The notes: a model not told the origin generated them from the sequence alone. Counted from the first letter of the stretch, positions 19,085 to 29,370 are shown. The stretch: DNA of 46,526 bases from Marinobacter gelidimuriae (GCF_000372805.1 NZ_KB889873.1:1-46526); one strand, 5' to 3'. Numbers and translations: made by a program.

Positions 19085-20023
19085 TCAGGCTTTAGGAAAC
19101 GCTGCCAGTGCTTTTTTCAAGTTGGCTTCGTCTTCAATATGGTAGACCGCCAAATCGCGATCTATACGTTTGATCAGCCCTGCCAGTACTTTTCCGCTGC
19201 CGCATTCAACGGCCACTTCTACACCATTATCAACCAGAGTGCGCACCGAATCGGTCCAGAGTACTGGCGAATACAGCTGTTGCAAAAGGTTTGACTTAAG
19301 CTTGGCGGAATCTGTCTCAGCCGCGGCGTTAACATTTTGTATAACAGGTACACGGGCGTCGCTGAACCTTACCGCGTCTAAAGCGTCTGCCAGCTCTTCA
19401 GCCGCGCCTTTCATCAGCGCGCAATGTGATGGCACACTGACCGGAAGCACCATCGCTTTGCGCGCGCCTTTCTCTTTACAGGCTTCAATCGCGCGATCGA
19501 CAGCGGCGGTATTACCGGCAATCACCACCTGGCCCGGAGCGTTAAAATTCACCGCCGATACCACATGCCCTTGAGCCGCACTGGCACAAGCCGCAATCAC
19601 GTCGGCGGATTCCAGGCCAAGAATAGCAGCCATTTTACCTTCACCGGCGGGCACCGCTTCTTGCATAAGTTCACCGCGCAGCCGCACCAGCTTAACGGCT
19701 TCCACAAAATCCAGGCTCTCGGCGGCGACCAGTGCGCTGTATTCACCTAAGCTGTGGCCGGCGAAAAAGTCCGGCAGAACACCACCTTCTACACACCACT
19801 GGCGCCACAGAGCCACGCTCGCTGTTAGTAACGCAGGCTGGGTAATCATGGTCTGATTCAGCTCTTCAACCGGGCCTTTCTGGCACAACTGCCACAGGTC
19901 ATAACCCAACACATTAGACGCATCGTCAAAGGTCTTGTTAATAATGGGCCAGGTCTCAGCGGCTGCAGACAACATGCCGATAGACTGAGAACCCTGGCCG
20001 GGGGAAATAAAGGCTGATTTCAT
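19085..20023 (-). CDS. fabD: Malonyl-CoA:ACP transacylase
   Basis: 312 residues. The oxyanion motif GQGSQ (9-13) and the nucleophile Ser91 in AGHSLGEYSALVA are present, with the catalytic His in SVPSHCALM (about 202). It loads malonyl groups on ACP, supplying the two-carbon donor of fatty acid synthesis. It lies in the plsX-fabD-fabG-acpP order, 78 bp after plsX. Confidence 0.96.
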   Translation of the reverse strand: MKSAFISPGQGSQSIGMLSAAAETWPIINKTFDDASNVLGYDLWQLCQKGPVEELNQTMITQPALLTASVALWRQWCVEGGVLPDFFAGHSLGEYSALVAAESLDFVEAVKLVRLRGELMQEAVPAGEGKMAAILGLESADVIAACASAAQGHVVSAVNFNAPGQVVIAGNTAAVDRAIEACKEKGARKAMVLPVSVPSHCALMKGAAEELADALDAVRFSDARVPVIQNVNAAAETDSAKLKSNLLQQLYSPVLWTDSVRTLVDNGVEVAVECGSGKVLAGLIKRIDRDLAVYHIEDEANLKKALAAFPKA

Positions 20024-20101
20024 AGGGCGAATCTTATCGTCTTTAAAGGTTTGCGGGAGTTAGCCAATAGTACATGCCAGCACAGGTACTGCGCACCCCG
20101 A

Positions 20102-21133
20102 TCATAACAGGATTTCATCAAGTCGTTCGTTAATGCGCCGGGGTACCTCGCACTCAACCTCACGCACTGCCAGGCGGACCGCTGCCAACACAGCACGCTC
20201 ATTCGCATTACCGTGGCTTTTAACCACCACCCCCTGCAGACCAAGCAAGCTCGCTCCGTTATGACGCGCCGGATCAATTAGCCGCAACAGTTTCCGCAGC
20301 AGCGGCTTGGCCAGCAAGCCCACAAAACGCCCATACAGCGAGCGCGTGAACGCCTGCTCCAACAGCTCAATTAACAGCCCGGCCACACCTTCGCCGGTTT
20401 TCAGAGCGATATTACCCACAAAACCGTCGCACACCACTACATCGGCAACATCACGGAACAGATCGCTGCCCTCCACGTAGCCAATGTAGTTAATAGTATC
20501 GCTCTGGGCCAGTAAGTGGGATGCAAGGCGCACCTGTTCATTGCCTTTGATCTCTTCTTCACCCACGTTCAAAAGTGCCACACGGGGTTCAGACTTACCG
20601 GCTACAGCGGTGGCCAACAAAGACCCCATAAGCGCGTACTGGTAAAGATTTTCAGCGCTGGCATCCACGTTGGCGCCCAGGTCCAGCACGTGGCAGCGAC
20701 CCCTTAACGACGGTATGAGTTTAGCGATCGCGGGGCGCTCGATACCCGGATACATGCGAATGATACTGCGCCCAAAACCCATCAGAGCTCCGGTGTTGCC
20801 GGCACTAACGCAACCGCCGGCTTTGCCCTCGGCAACCAGGCGCACAGCCACCGCCATCGACGAATTTCGCCTGTGGCGCAGGGCGAACGACGGGCGATCA
20901 TTCATTCCCACCACGTCGGCCGCTTCCTCAATACGGATGCGGCTGTGACCCTGTGGCGCGCTCTTTAACAACAAAGCCTCGAGCTCGCTCCGGATTCCCA
21001 CCAGAATGATGCTCAAGGCTTTATTTTCGTGCACTGCCTGAACCGTCGCCGAAACAGTCACCGCAGGCCCACGATCACCGCTCATGGCGTCAATCGCAAT
21101 TGTGACAGGCTTCACCGTGTGTGTTTCAGACAT
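20102..21133 (-). CDS. plsX: Phosphate acyltransferase PlsX
   Basis: 343 residues covering the PlsX fold. It begins with the conserved IAIDAMSGDRGP segment (about 12-23) and includes FALRHRRNSSMAVAV, SAGNTGALM and VVCDGFVGNIALKT. It makes acyl-phosphate from acyl-ACP for phospholipid synthesis with PlsY. It follows rpmF closely (25 bp), the usual rpmF-plsX pair. Confidence 0.96.
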   Translation of the reverse strand: MSETHTVKPVTIAIDAMSGDRGPAVTVSATVQAVHENKALSIILVGIRSELEALLLKSAPQGHSRIRIEEAADVVGMNDRPSFALRHRRNSSMAVAVRLVAEGKAGGCVSAGNTGALMGFGRSIIRMYPGIERPAIAKLIPSLRGRCHVLDLGANVDASAENLYQYALMGSLLATAVAGKSEPRVALLNVGEEEIKGNEQVRLASHLLAQSDTINYIGYVEGSDLFRDVADVVVCDGFVGNIALKTGEGVAGLLIELLEQAFTRSLYGRFVGLLAKPLLRKLLRLIDPARHNGASLLGLQGVVVKSHGNANERAVLAAVRLAVREVECEVPRRINERLDEILL

Positions 21134-21158
21134 AGATCAAAGCCATTCCGTAACGGAA

Positions 21159-21338
21159 TTACTCGTCGCGCGCTTCAATGACCTGCTTACCACGATAGAA
21201 GCCGTCAGGCGACACGTGGTGGCGGCGATGCACTTCACCAGTAGTGACGTCGGTAGACAGCGCAGTGGCGCTCAGCGCGTCGTGTGAACGACGCATGCCA
21301 CGCCTGGAACGGGTTTTACGACTCTTCTGTACAGCCAT
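21159..21338 (-). CDS. rpmF: 50S ribosomal protein L32
   Basis: 59 residues: [20 protein letters not shown], then [19 protein letters not shown] and the end VIEARDE. The basic N-terminus and [11 protein letters not shown] match L32 of gammaproteobacteria (the non-zinc-ribbon type). An AGGAGT ribosome site lies just upstream. It sits between yceD and plsX. Confidence 0.96.
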   Translation of the reverse strand: MAVQKSRKTRSRRGMRRSHDALSATALSTDVTTGEVHRRHHVSPDGFYRGKQVIEARDE

Positions 21339-21473
21339 GATTCAACTCCTGACCTGTAAACGCAATCCTGAGCTAAAACGCTGCAAGTCATGCGTATGGT
21401 TATTGATGAAAATGAAATGCTCTGAAAACCGATTTTGAAACAATAGTTCGAAAACACAGTTCAAAAAAAGCTT

Positions 21474-22028
21474 TCAGTGCTTCGTGTTCTTAAGACCCGC
21501 CAGCACACTGAACGGATTCTCGGCGGATTTCCCGGCCGGCTTTTCTGTGTTGCTGCCAGGCTCCAGGGCTTCAAGATCTTCCCGCGCCGGGCACTCGTCG
21601 CGTTCATGGAGCGGGAACGGCGGTAGCACCAACAACAGCTCGTCTTCAACCATAAACCAGAGGTTCGCGTTGAAGTCGTTTGTCAAAAACGGTTCAAGGC
21701 TCTGCGGTAGCCGTTGCGCCTGCTCGTCACTGGTTACTAGCCCCAACTCAAAGTGTGAACGCAACGTTACCTGCATTGGCCCCATGCAACGCTGACACTG
21801 CAGCTGTACCGGAGCCGCCAGCTCTCCACTTACAACACGGCGACGTTCAGGATCCATCCGAAAGGACAGGCGAACGCTACAAACGGCGTTGTCATCCAGG
21901 CCCATAACGGCATCGCGGAAACGGGATAAAGCTCCAGTAGGCACTTCGCCTTCCAGAACCGTATGCTGTTCCGCCAACTTGTATGGATCGACGGATTTGG
22001 GTAGCTTGGGATTTATCGCATTTGACAT
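21474..22028 (-). CDS. yceD: YceD family (DUF177), 23S rRNA accumulation protein
   Basis: 184 residues. The paired cysteines of the DUF177 core are seen in LQCQRCMGPM (about 76-85), and the acidic half ends with FPLHERDECP. In E. coli YceD affects 23S rRNA accumulation. It precedes rpmF, as in most bacteria, and is divergent from maf. Confidence 0.92.
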   Translation of the reverse strand: MSNAINPKLPKSVDPYKLAEQHTVLEGEVPTGALSRFRDAVMGLDDNAVCSVRLSFRMDPERRRVVSGELAAPVQLQCQRCMGPMQVTLRSHFELGLVTSDEQAQRLPQSLEPFLTNDFNANLWFMVEDELLLVLPPFPLHERDECPAREDLEALEPGSNTEKPAGKSAENPFSVLAGLKNTKH

Positions 22029-22119
22029 AGGCGCGCAATTCTAGGGGCGACATGGCCCCGTGTCAAAGACTTCATCGGCTTTTAGCCGGGTTTTACAGAT
22101 AGCCCAACAAGGATACACC

Positions 22120-22560
22120 ATGGCAAACGCATCTTTGCCCCGCAGCGGCCACGCCAAGCAAACCGATAATGACGCTGCGCCCACCCTGGTGCTGGCGTCG
22201 TCTTCACCTTGGCGGCGGGAGCTGCTTCAGCGCCTGGGCCTGAATTTCGACTGTGCCAGCCCGAATATTGATGAAAGCTCGGCCAATGGCGAACTTCTCG
22301 ACAAACCCGGAACACACAGCAATGCCGTGAGCCAGCTCACCCGCAGCAGTGGGCAACAGGTATACTTCTATACCAGCCTCTATTTATTAAACAGCTCTAC
22401 GGGTGCCAGCCAGCAGCACTGTGAACCTTTCAACGTGCAATTCCGTACCCTGACCTTGGCGGAAATAGAAGCCTACTTGCGGCGCGAGCAGCCCCTGATT
22501 GCCCTCAACCGAATGCTCATTAACTGGCACTGCAACCCGCTGCTGCAAAACGCCCGCTAG
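22120..22560 (+). pseudogene. maf/yceF-type nucleotide pyrophosphatase with two internal deletions
   Basis: From the ATG at 22120 (AAGGA upstream) the frame gives the Maf start LVLASSSPWRRELLQRLGL and NFDCASPNIDESS, then jumps to LLDKPGTHSNAVSQL. About 38 residues carrying the catalytic SDQV aspartate region are missing. Later YLRREQPL joins directly to IALNRML, losing about 32 residues that include the GSFKSEG motif. Both joins keep the frame, so a 146-residue protein could be made, but without the active site. Deletion sizes are estimated against E. coli YceF from memory. Confidence 0.82.
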
Positions 22561-22593
22561 CGCTTGAGCGCCAACGTATTAACGCAGCTCCAG

Positions 22594-23619
22594 CTAACGC
22601 AACTCCAGGCGCTGCTCGCTGACGTATTGCGCCACACCATGGCCCACCGAAACGCCAAGCTGATCCATCAGATTCCAAAGCGGCGAGCGCGCGCGACTGT
22701 AATCAACCAGATTCTCATGGCCGACAATCTGCCGTGCCACATAGGAGGCACTGCCAAGGCCATCAATCAACCCAAGCTCCAGCGCCTGTTCGCCGCTCCA
22801 GATCAGGCCACTGAACACTCTTGGGTCGTCTGCCAGGCGATCACCCCGGCCTTGCTGAACGGCCGCAATAAACTGCCCGTGCGTGTTTTCCAGAACGCTT
22901 TGCCAGAACGCCACCTCTTCTGGCTTCTCGGCAGAGAACGGGTCTAGAAAACCCTTACTCTCGCCGGCGGTGTACAGCCTGCGCTCTACCCCCAGTTTTC
23001 CCATCACTTCGGTAAAACCAAACCCGCCAGCAACCACACCAATGGAACCTACCAGACTGGCGCGATTGGCGTATATTTCATCGGCCGCAGACGCAATGTA
23101 GTAAGCACCCGAGGCGCCGATGTCGGAAATTACCGCGTACACTTTCTTGTCGGGATATTCAGCCCGCAGGCGCTTGATTTCGTCGTACACGTAGCCGGAT
23201 TGCACCGGGCTGCCACCCGGGCTGTTGATGCGCAAAATCACCGCAGCGGCGTCAGGCTCTTCAAACGCCGTGCGCAACGAACTGACAATATTATCGGCGC
23301 TGGCCAACTCATCGGCGGCAATGGGCCCATCTACGCCTATCACCGCGGTGTGCATGCCACCGGTCGCACTTTCGAGCCCCTGCCCCAGCGGAAACTTGAA
23401 CAGCAACACGATCCCGAACAGATACGCAAACGTCAGAAACTTGAAAAAGATGCCCCAACGCCGGCTTCGGCGCTGCTCCACCTGCATCGACATGACCAGT
23501 TTATCAATCAGTTTGCGGTCCTGACGGCTCTGCTTTCCTTCGCTTGCGTCGGCTACTGCCGCTGGCTGATCATTCCAGCCTGGCTTGCCGTCGCTTTTGC
23601 CTGAATCCCATTCGCTCAT
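22594..23619 (-). CDS. sppA: Signal peptide peptidase SppA, single-domain type (peptidase S49)
   Basis: 341 residues. One membrane helix (about 56-74) follows a charged cytoplasmic N-terminus, with the S49 protease domain outside. The nucleophile is Ser170 in SDIGASGAYYIASAADEIYA and the general base is Lys222 in AGESKGFLDPF. It degrades cleaved signal peptides in the inner membrane. It follows the HAD hydrolase by 30 bp and ends close to the convergent maf remnant. Confidence 0.92.
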   Translation of the reverse strand: MSEWDSGKSDGKPGWNDQPAAVADASEGKQSRQDRKLIDKLVMSMQVEQRRSRRWGIFFKFLTFAYLFGIVLLFKFPLGQGLESATGGMHTAVIGVDGPIAADELASADNIVSSLRTAFEEPDAAAVILRINSPGGSPVQSGYVYDEIKRLRAEYPDKKVYAVISDIGASGAYYIASAADEIYANRASLVGSIGVVAGGFGFTEVMGKLGVERRLYTAGESKGFLDPFSAEKPEEVAFWQSVLENTHGQFIAAVQQGRGDRLADDPRVFSGLIWSGEQALELGLIDGLGSASYVARQIVGHENLVDYSRARSPLWNLMDQLGVSVGHGVAQYVSEQRLELR

Positions 23620-23649
23620 TACATATCCTCTATGGTTACTGCCTTATTT

Positions 23650-24297
23650 TTACAAACCCAAAACCTGACGCAAATCTGTGACCGTTTCAACAATGGCGTG
23701 GGGCGCATGCTGGCCCAGTACGTCACGCTTGTGCACCCCCCACTCCACGCCGATGGATGGCATGCCAATGCGTTGCGCCATGTCCAGATCGTAGCGGGTA
23801 TCGCCAATCATCACCGCCTGTTGGGGCTTGATGCCATAAAACTCCAGAATCCTCGCCAACATCGCCGGGTCTGGCTTTGAGCGGGTTTCATCGGCGCACT
23901 GAGTGATCCCAAAATGCGGCCCCAGACCGCTGGAGCTTAGGGCGAAATCCAGCCCGTTCCGATTTTTACCGGTGGCTACAGCACAGTGACGCCCGGCGCC
24001 ACGCAAATCCACCAGCGTATCGGCAATACCGGCAAACACATTTTGTGGCGTGGTGGCTTTCTTGAAAAAGTGCTCGCGATAGCCCTCACGCATACCAGCG
24101 ATGCTTGCAGCGCTAATGCCGGGGTATAACTTCTGCAGTGCCTCTTCAATGCCCAGCCCGATAATATCCCGGTAAGCCTCGCGCGCAAGCGCCGGAAAAC
24201 CCAAGGCGGTCGAGGCCAGGTGCAGACTCTCGGCAATGTGCTCTATCGAGTCCACCAAGGTCCCGTCCCAATCGAAAATAACCACTTTTACGTTCAT
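23650..24297 (-). CDS. HAD-IA family hydrolase (phosphoglycolate phosphatase-like)
   Basis: 215 residues. HAD motif I is DWDGTLVDS (Asp9, Asp11), motif II is the Thr in AVATGKNR (about 110), motif III the Lys in RSKPDPAMLARIL (about 147), and motif IV is GDTRYDLDMA (about 168). The cap domain is of the C1 type. The same position between rluC and sppA holds a HAD phosphatase in pseudomonads. The substrate is unknown. It overlaps rluC by four bases. Confidence 0.88.
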   Translation of the reverse strand: MNVKVVIFDWDGTLVDSIEHIAESLHLASTALGFPALAREAYRDIIGLGIEEALQKLYPGISAASIAGMREGYREHFFKKATTPQNVFAGIADTLVDLRGAGRHCAVATGKNRNGLDFALSSSGLGPHFGITQCADETRSKPDPAMLARILEFYGIKPQQAVMIGDTRYDLDMAQRIGMPSIGVEWGVHKRDVLGQHAPHAIVETVTDLRQVLGL

Positions 24298-25289
24298 GAA
24301 TTGCGTCCTGTGCGGGCTGCAAGTTTCTGTAAGGCCGCCGCGAAGGCGTTGTCATAAGGTGCTTCCAACTTCAGCGCAGGGCCTTGGCCGTTGCTGTCGG
24401 GCGGCAAACTCAGCTCCAACGCCCGTGCGTGCAGCATCAGGCGCGAGCCCCCCAATGCGCGAAACGCCTTCAGACTGGCATCGTCCATATATTTGTCGTC
24501 ACCGGCAATAGGGTGGCCGGCAAAGGCGGCGTGCACGCGAATCTGATGAGTACGGCCGGTGACCGGTGACGCCTCCACCAGGCTGTAACCGTCGTAGCGC
24601 TCCAGGCAGCGAAACAACGTCAGCGATTCTTTACCGGAACTGTCCACTTTTACCCGGCGTTCGCCGTTAGCCATCTCATAACGCAGCAACGGCTGAGCCA
24701 CTTTGCCCATCCCGGCCGGCCAATCGCCAGATACAAGGGCGTGGTAATGCTTACGGATGTGCCTGTGCCGCAGTTCATCTTGCAGGTAACGCAGCGCCGA
24801 GCGTTTCTTCGCCACCATCACCAATCCCGAGGTATCCCGGTCAAGCCTGTGCACCAATTCCAGAAATCGCGCTTGTGGTCGCCCGGCCCGCAGCACCTCA
24901 ATCAGCCCGAAGCTCAAGCCGCTGCCGCCATGAACCGCAATACCGGACGGTTTATTTACCACCAGCAGCTGTTCGTTCTCAAACACGACAGCCGCCTCTA
25001 TCACCGCCTTCACCCTATCGCCGGGCGCGGCCTGGGGCACCTTTTCTTTGCGCACCACCGGAGGGATGCGCACTTGATCGCCGGTTTTTACCCGGGTGTC
25101 AGGCTTTACGCGGCCTTTGTTAATTCGAACTTCGCCTTTGCGAACAATGCGGTAGATGATACTTTTAGGAACACCCCGCAGTTGCGCCATCAGGAAATTG
25201 TCCAGACGCTGGCCGTCATTGTCTTCATCTACGGTTACCCACAACACAGCCGGGCGTGGAGTCTCCGGAGACGGATTTTTCTGCGACAT
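24294..25289 (-). CDS. rluC: 23S rRNA pseudouridine(955/2504/2580) synthase
   Basis: 331 residues. An S4 RNA-binding domain (about 27-85, GQRLDNFLMAQLRGVPKSIIYRI) precedes the RluA-type catalytic domain. The catalytic Asp150 lies in VHRLDRDTSGLVMVA and the later RTHQIRVH motif is present. The gene is divergent from rne, as in most gammaproteobacteria, and begins a three-gene minus-strand unit with the HAD hydrolase and sppA. Confidence 0.94.
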   Translation of the reverse strand: MSQKNPSPETPRPAVLWVTVDEDNDGQRLDNFLMAQLRGVPKSIIYRIVRKGEVRINKGRVKPDTRVKTGDQVRIPPVVRKEKVPQAAPGDRVKAVIEAAVVFENEQLLVVNKPSGIAVHGGSGLSFGLIEVLRAGRPQARFLELVHRLDRDTSGLVMVAKKRSALRYLQDELRHRHIRKHYHALVSGDWPAGMGKVAQPLLRYEMANGERRVKVDSSGKESLTLFRCLERYDGYSLVEASPVTGRTHQIRVHAAFAGHPIAGDDKYMDDASLKAFRALGGSRLMLHARALELSLPPDSNGQGPALKLEAPYDNAFAAALQKLAARTGRNS

Positions 25290-25413
25290 GAAATTCCTTT
25301 AAAATGAAGCGGGCAGCGAGCGTTGCTTAGCCCGGGGAATACTGCTATATTCCGATGTGCTACGCCGTTTGTTTACGGCCTGACAGACTCCAGTCAGAAG
25401 CCGGAGCGGTTGC

Positions 25414-25442
25414 AGTATACCGACACTATTTGCGAGTTTGAA
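25414..25442 (-). promoter_or_regulatory. Candidate rluC promoter
   Basis: On the minus strand TTCAAA and TATACT stand 17 bp apart, matching sigma-70 boxes at four and five of six bases. The -10 lies about 125 bp upstream of the rluC start. Confidence 0.5.
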
Positions 25443-25906
25443 TTGCAGTGGCTTGCAAGCTTGAAATAGAAGCAGCTCTTAAGTTTGAAATGCAATAGCA
25501 ATGCCGGGCTCTTAATTGTTACGGCCTTGGCAACAAAAGACTCCCCGCACCCCGGCGCAGAACCAACATTGGCTGCCAACCGGCACGGGAGCCGAAACAA
25601 ACCTTGCGGAACACCGCCGGGGACGACATAACGAAGATTCATTGCCACGCAAGGCCGGGCCGTCCAGTTTACGAATACGACGTAAGACCAAGCACTTGTG
25701 TGAACCTGAAAACGGATAACATGCGCCTACAGACAATCACCTGAACCGATCCTTTCCTGCCCGCGGGCACCGGAATCATCGGCGGTGGTCTTGAACCAAC
25801 AGAGTTTCGCCCCGTAAGGGCTTGATTCGTCTGGCAGCCTCCACTTCGCTAATGCCTTTCTCGATGGTTTTCTGTTTAAATCAAACGACAGGAATTCATC
25901 CTTTCC
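25443..25906 (+). promoter_or_regulatory. Long rne upstream region / probable 5' leader
   Basis: About 460 bp without a gene precede rne. In enterobacteria rne has a long structured leader through which RNase E regulates its own mRNA; a similar role is plausible here. Visible structure includes CCTTGCG (25602-25608) with CGCAAGG (25648-25654) and a small GCCC/GGGC hairpin near 25810. I cannot place the transcription start. Confidence 0.4.
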
Positions 25907-28765
25907 ATGAAAAGAATGCTTATAAATGCAACTCATCCCGAAGAGTTGCGCGTCGCCCTGGTTGACGGCCAGCGTCTGTTTGACCTCGATATCGAATCCA
26001 GCTCGCGCGAGCAAAAAAAGGCCAATATCTACAAGGGTAAAATTACCCGCGTAGAGCCCAGCCTGGAAGCCGCATTTGTGGATTTTGGTGCTGATCGTCA
26101 CGGTTTTCTGCCGTTAAAAGAAATTTCCAAGGAATACTTCAAAAAATCTCCCGGCCAGATCGAAGGCAAGGTCAACATCAAAGATGTGATCGCCGAAGGC
26201 CAGGAAGTGATTGTCCAGGTAGACAAAGAAGAACGCGGCAACAAAGGCGCAGCGCTGACCACCTATATTTCGCTGGCTGGCCGTTACCTGGTGCTGATGC
26301 CCAACAACGCCCGTGCCGGTGGTATTTCCCGCCGCATTGAAGGCGAAGAACGGGCCCAGCTTAAAGAAGCCATGAACCAGGTTCAGGTACCCAAGTCTAT
26401 GGGTATCATTGTTCGCACCGCAGGCATTGGTCGCAACAGCGAAGAGCTGCAATGGGACCTGGATTACCTGGTACAGTTCTGGGAAGCCATTACCCAGGCC
26501 GCTGGCGAGCGTAAAGCACCCTTCCTGATTCATCAGGAAAGCAACGTGATTATCCGCGCCGTGCGCGATTACCTGCGCCAAGACATCGGCGAAGTGCTGA
26601 TTGACGCCGCCGCCGTGCACGAAGACGTGCTGAATTTTGTGCGCGCCGTTATGCCTACCTTTGAAAACAAAATCAAACTGTACAGCGACGAGATCCCGCT
26701 GTTCAGCCGATACCAGATCGAAGGCCAAATCGAAACCGCCTTCCAGCGCGAAGTAAAACTGCCGTCTGGCGGCTCTATCGTGATTGACCCGACCGAAGCG
26801 CTGGTGTCTATCGACATCAACTCCTCGCGGGCCACGAAAGGCCACGACATAGAAGAAACTGCGCTGCAGACCAACCTGGAAGCCGCTGAAGAAATCGGCC
26901 GCCAGCTACGTCTGCGGGATATGGGCGGCTTGATTGTTATCGACTTCATCGATATGACCCCGGCCCGTAACCAGCGCGAAGTGGAAAACAAAATGCGCGA
27001 AGCCCTGGAAATCGACCGCGCCCGTGTTCAGGTCGGCAAGATTTCCCGCTTTGGCTTGCTGGAAATGTCGCGTCAGCGTCTGCGTCCGTCACTGGGTGAA
27101 ACCCGCAGCGAAGTCTGCCCGCGCTGTGAAGGCCAGGGCACCATTCGTGGTATCGAATCCCTGGCGCTGAGCATCATGCGCCTGATTTACGAAGAGTCTT
27201 CCAAAGACAAAACCGGCGAAGTACGTGCCGTTGTGCCGGTATCCGTGGCTACCTTCCTGCTGAACGAAAAGCGCAAGCAGCTGGCGACGATTGAAGCCAA
27301 TCAGGAAGTGTCAATTGTTATCGTGCCGGTTCCGCAAATGGAAACCCCGCACTTTGAAATCATCCGCATGCGCGACGACGAAACCGGTTCCGAGCACGTA
27401 TCCAGCCATCAGGTGGCTCATGAATACAGTGAGCGCGAAGAGGAAGTCGCTGACGTGACCGTGCAAGAAAAACCCGTGCGCGAACAGGCCGCCGTAAAAT
27501 CCGTGCGCCCCACCGCGCCCGTGCCTGCGGCAACACCGGCAGCAGCACCCGCTAAAGCCGCAGCCGCAGCCGTGCAAGCCCGCGACGAAGGCATGTTCAG
27601 CCGTTTGGGCCGTAAAATTGCGCTTTTCTTCAACGGTGAAGAAGAAAGCCAGCCCGCTGCTGATAGCAGCAGTAGCCGCAATGCCAAACCGGCAGGCAAT
27701 AGCGACAGCTCCAGGCAGCGCCCCGCGTCAAGCCGTAATGATCGCCAGGACCGTCGCAAAACCCGCGTCGCCCGTGACGACCAGCAAGACAGCCGCGGCC
27801 GTGGCCGTGGCGAACGTAGCAGCTCTGGCACTGGCTCTGGCTCTGGCACTGGCTCTAGCTCTAGCTCTAGCTCTAGCTCTAGCTCTAGCTCTAGCTCTAG
27901 CTCCAGTAATCGTAACGACGATAGCCGAAGCAATCGCACCGACGACAGCCGCAACAACCGCGGACGCGCTCGCAGTGAAGGTCGCAGCGAAGACAAAACC
28001 AACGCGGGCAGCCAGAACAGCAATGCTCAAAGCAGCGGCAACGACACGCGCCGCGATGGTCGCCGCGACAACCAGAATCGTAGCCGCTCCAATCGCGATT
28101 CAAGTCGTGACACAAGCCGCGATGGCAATAAGCCAAACGCTGAACAGGCGGATCAGAAGCCGGCTATAGAGCAGAAATCTGCAGAACTCCGCAGCTCAAG
28201 CCCAAGCTATAACGACCAGAACGATGCGCAAAGCCCCGCAGTCGCAGGCAAAGCCGGTGGTGACGAAAAACGCCGCAGCAAGCCTCGCCGCAGCCGTGGC
28301 CGTGATGGTTCACCGGCAGAGAAACCGGTATCAAACCCGGCTGAGCGCAAGGCAGCTCGCAGTGAAATTCATCAGCAAGACACGCAGCCGGAAACCCGTG
28401 ACGCAGAAGACCGCGCCAAAGCGAAGGCCAAGGCCGCTGAGAAGCCCGCAGATGCAGAGGACGAAAGCGCGGATAAGCCAACCAAGCCAACCCGCAAGCG
28501 CACCCCTGCCCGCAAAGCCAAAGCGACGAAAACAGAACCCGCTAATGAGCAAGAGCCGCAACCCGTAAACACTGACGCCAGCGACAACAATGCAGCTAAA
28601 GCCGACACTGCTGCAGAGCAGCCAACAGCAGCAGCACAGGTAGCCGACGTAGCATCCGAAACCCCGGCAGCACCAGTAGCACCAGGCCGCGCTTATAACG
28701 ACCCACGTGAAGTACGTAAACGCCAGCGCGCAGCGGACGCTGCCAAAAATGGCGGGAGCGAGTAA
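25907..28765 (+). CDS. rne: Ribonuclease E
   Basis: 952 residues. The catalytic half (to about 520) has the S1 domain ([18 protein letters not shown]), the magnesium-binding aspartates in [13 protein letters not shown] and [11 protein letters not shown], and the Zn-link CPRCEGQG (about 404-411). The C-terminal half is a long, charged, disordered scaffold rich in Arg, Ser and Asp, expected to bind RNA and degradosome partners. It includes an all-serine run from a hexanucleotide repeat. It is the main endonuclease of mRNA decay and rRNA/tRNA processing, at the inner membrane. Its regulator gene rraA lies 3 kb downstream. Confidence 0.97.
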   Translation: MKRMLINATHPEELRVALVDGQRLFDLDIESSSREQKKANIYKGKITRVEPSLEAAFVDFGADRHGFLPLKEISKEYFKKSPGQIEGKVNIKDVIAEGQEVIVQVDKEERGNKGAALTTYISLAGRYLVLMPNNARAGGISRRIEGEERAQLKEAMNQVQVPKSMGIIVRTAGIGRNSEELQWDLDYLVQFWEAITQAAGERKAPFLIHQESNVIIRAVRDYLRQDIGEVLIDAAAVHEDVLNFVRAVMPTFENKIKLYSDEIPLFSRYQIEGQIETAFQREVKLPSGGSIVIDPTEALVSIDINSSRATKGHDIEETALQTNLEAAEEIGRQLRLRDMGGLIVIDFIDMTPARNQREVENKMREALEIDRARVQVGKISRFGLLEMSRQRLRPSLGETRSEVCPRCEGQGTIRGIESLALSIMRLIYEESSKDKTGEVRAVVPVSVATFLLNEKRKQLATIEANQEVSIVIVPVPQMETPHFEIIRMRDDETGSEHVSSHQVAHEYSEREEEVADVTVQEKPVREQAAVKSVRPTAPVPAATPAAAPAKAAAAAVQARDEGMFSRLGRKIALFFNGEEESQPAADSSSSRNAKPAGNSDSSRQRPASSRNDRQDRRKTRVARDDQQDSRGRGRGERSSSGTGSGSGTGSSSSSSSSSSSSSSSSSSNRNDDSRSNRTDDSRNNRGRARSEGRSEDKTNAGSQNSNAQSSGNDTRRDGRRDNQNRSRSNRDSSRDTSRDGNKPNAEQADQKPAIEQKSAELRSSSPSYNDQNDAQSPAVAGKAGGDEKRRSKPRRSRGRDGSPAEKPVSNPAERKAARSEIHQQDTQPETRDAEDRAKAKAKAAEKPADAEDESADKPTKPTRKRTPARKAKATKTEPANEQEPQPVNTDASDNNAAKADTAAEQPTAAAQVADVASETPAAPVAPGRAYNDPREVRKRQRAADAAKNGGSE
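27853..27900 (+). repeat. Perfect hexanucleotide repeat in rne, (CTCTAG) x 8
   Basis: Eight perfect CTCTAG units, preceded by related GGCTCT/GGCACT units, encode a Ser run that extends a Ser/Gly/Thr stretch in the disordered part of RNase E. Units are six bases, so copy changes keep the frame. Confidence 0.95.
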
Positions 28766-28767
28766 TT

Positions 28768-29310
28768 ATGCTGAACGACGCTGGCATTGAAGCCCTGGAA
28801 GAAATTCTGTTTGCAGAGCCCTGGGGTGAAGACGCAGTAGACTTCTTCGGCTTCCACGGTTTGGTGTGTGCCAGCGTTGTAGGACCGGTAGACTTCTCGG
28901 TAGACGAGTTGTTTCTGCTGGCCACAGGCGTTGACGCCCTTCCTGGCGGCAAGGTGCCAGACGTGTTCAGTCGCTGTGTGCAGCAACTGAGCGGTGCCAT
29001 GGCCAACGCGCTGGATATGGGCCTGGCCCTGGAGCTGCCCGAGCCCGAAGACGATGACCCCATGAACGCACTGGAAAACTGGTGCGCCGGGTTCATCGAA
29101 ACCTTTATGGAACGGGAAGACGCCTGGATGGAAGCCGCCAGCGAAGAAGAAGTGGGCGATTTGATTCTGCCCATGCTGGCGCTGTCAGGCTTATTCGAAG
29201 ATGAAGACTTCCAGAACGTGCGCGACAGCGAAACCCTGTCGACACAGATGGCAGAAGCGATCCCCGATTCGCTCACCGACCTGTACTTGCTGTTCCACGC
29301 GCCGGACTGA
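28768..29310 (+). CDS. UPF0149 (YecA/YgfB) family protein
   Basis: 180 acidic residues, mostly helical, with the family features FGFHGL-like (DFFGFHGLVCASVVGP, about 22-37) and NWCAGFIETFMERED (about 107-121). No function is known for the family. It starts two bases after the rne stop, so it is probably translated from the rne transcript. No C-terminal SEC-C zinc motif is present, so it is closer to YgfB than YecA. Confidence 0.82.
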   Translation: MLNDAGIEALEEILFAEPWGEDAVDFFGFHGLVCASVVGPVDFSVDELFLLATGVDALPGGKVPDVFSRCVQQLSGAMANALDMGLALELPEPEDDDPMNALENWCAGFIETFMEREDAWMEAASEEEVGDLILPMLALSGLFEDEDFQNVRDSETLSTQMAEAIPDSLTDLYLLFHAPD

Positions 29311-29313
29311 TTT

Positions 29314-29342
29314 GGCGCGTTAAGCTATTGCGTTAGCGCGCC
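29314..29342. terminator. Hairpin between the convergent UPF0149 and PHP genes
   Basis: GGCGCGTTAA (29314-29323) pairs with TTAGCGCGCC (29333-29342), ten pairs with one G-U, loop of nine. No T-run follows on either strand, so it may block exonucleases or act with Rho rather than terminate alone. Confidence 0.4.
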
Positions 29343-29370
29343 CACGCTTATAAAAAGCGGGGCAGCAGAA

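Noticed and set aside
25860..25900. LexA-like CTGT...ACAG before rne
   Set aside because: The two half-sites are 12 bases apart instead of eight.
27418..28023. 201-codon minus-strand frame with Leu-Glu repeats
   Set aside because: It is the antisense of the low-complexity Ser repeat in rne.
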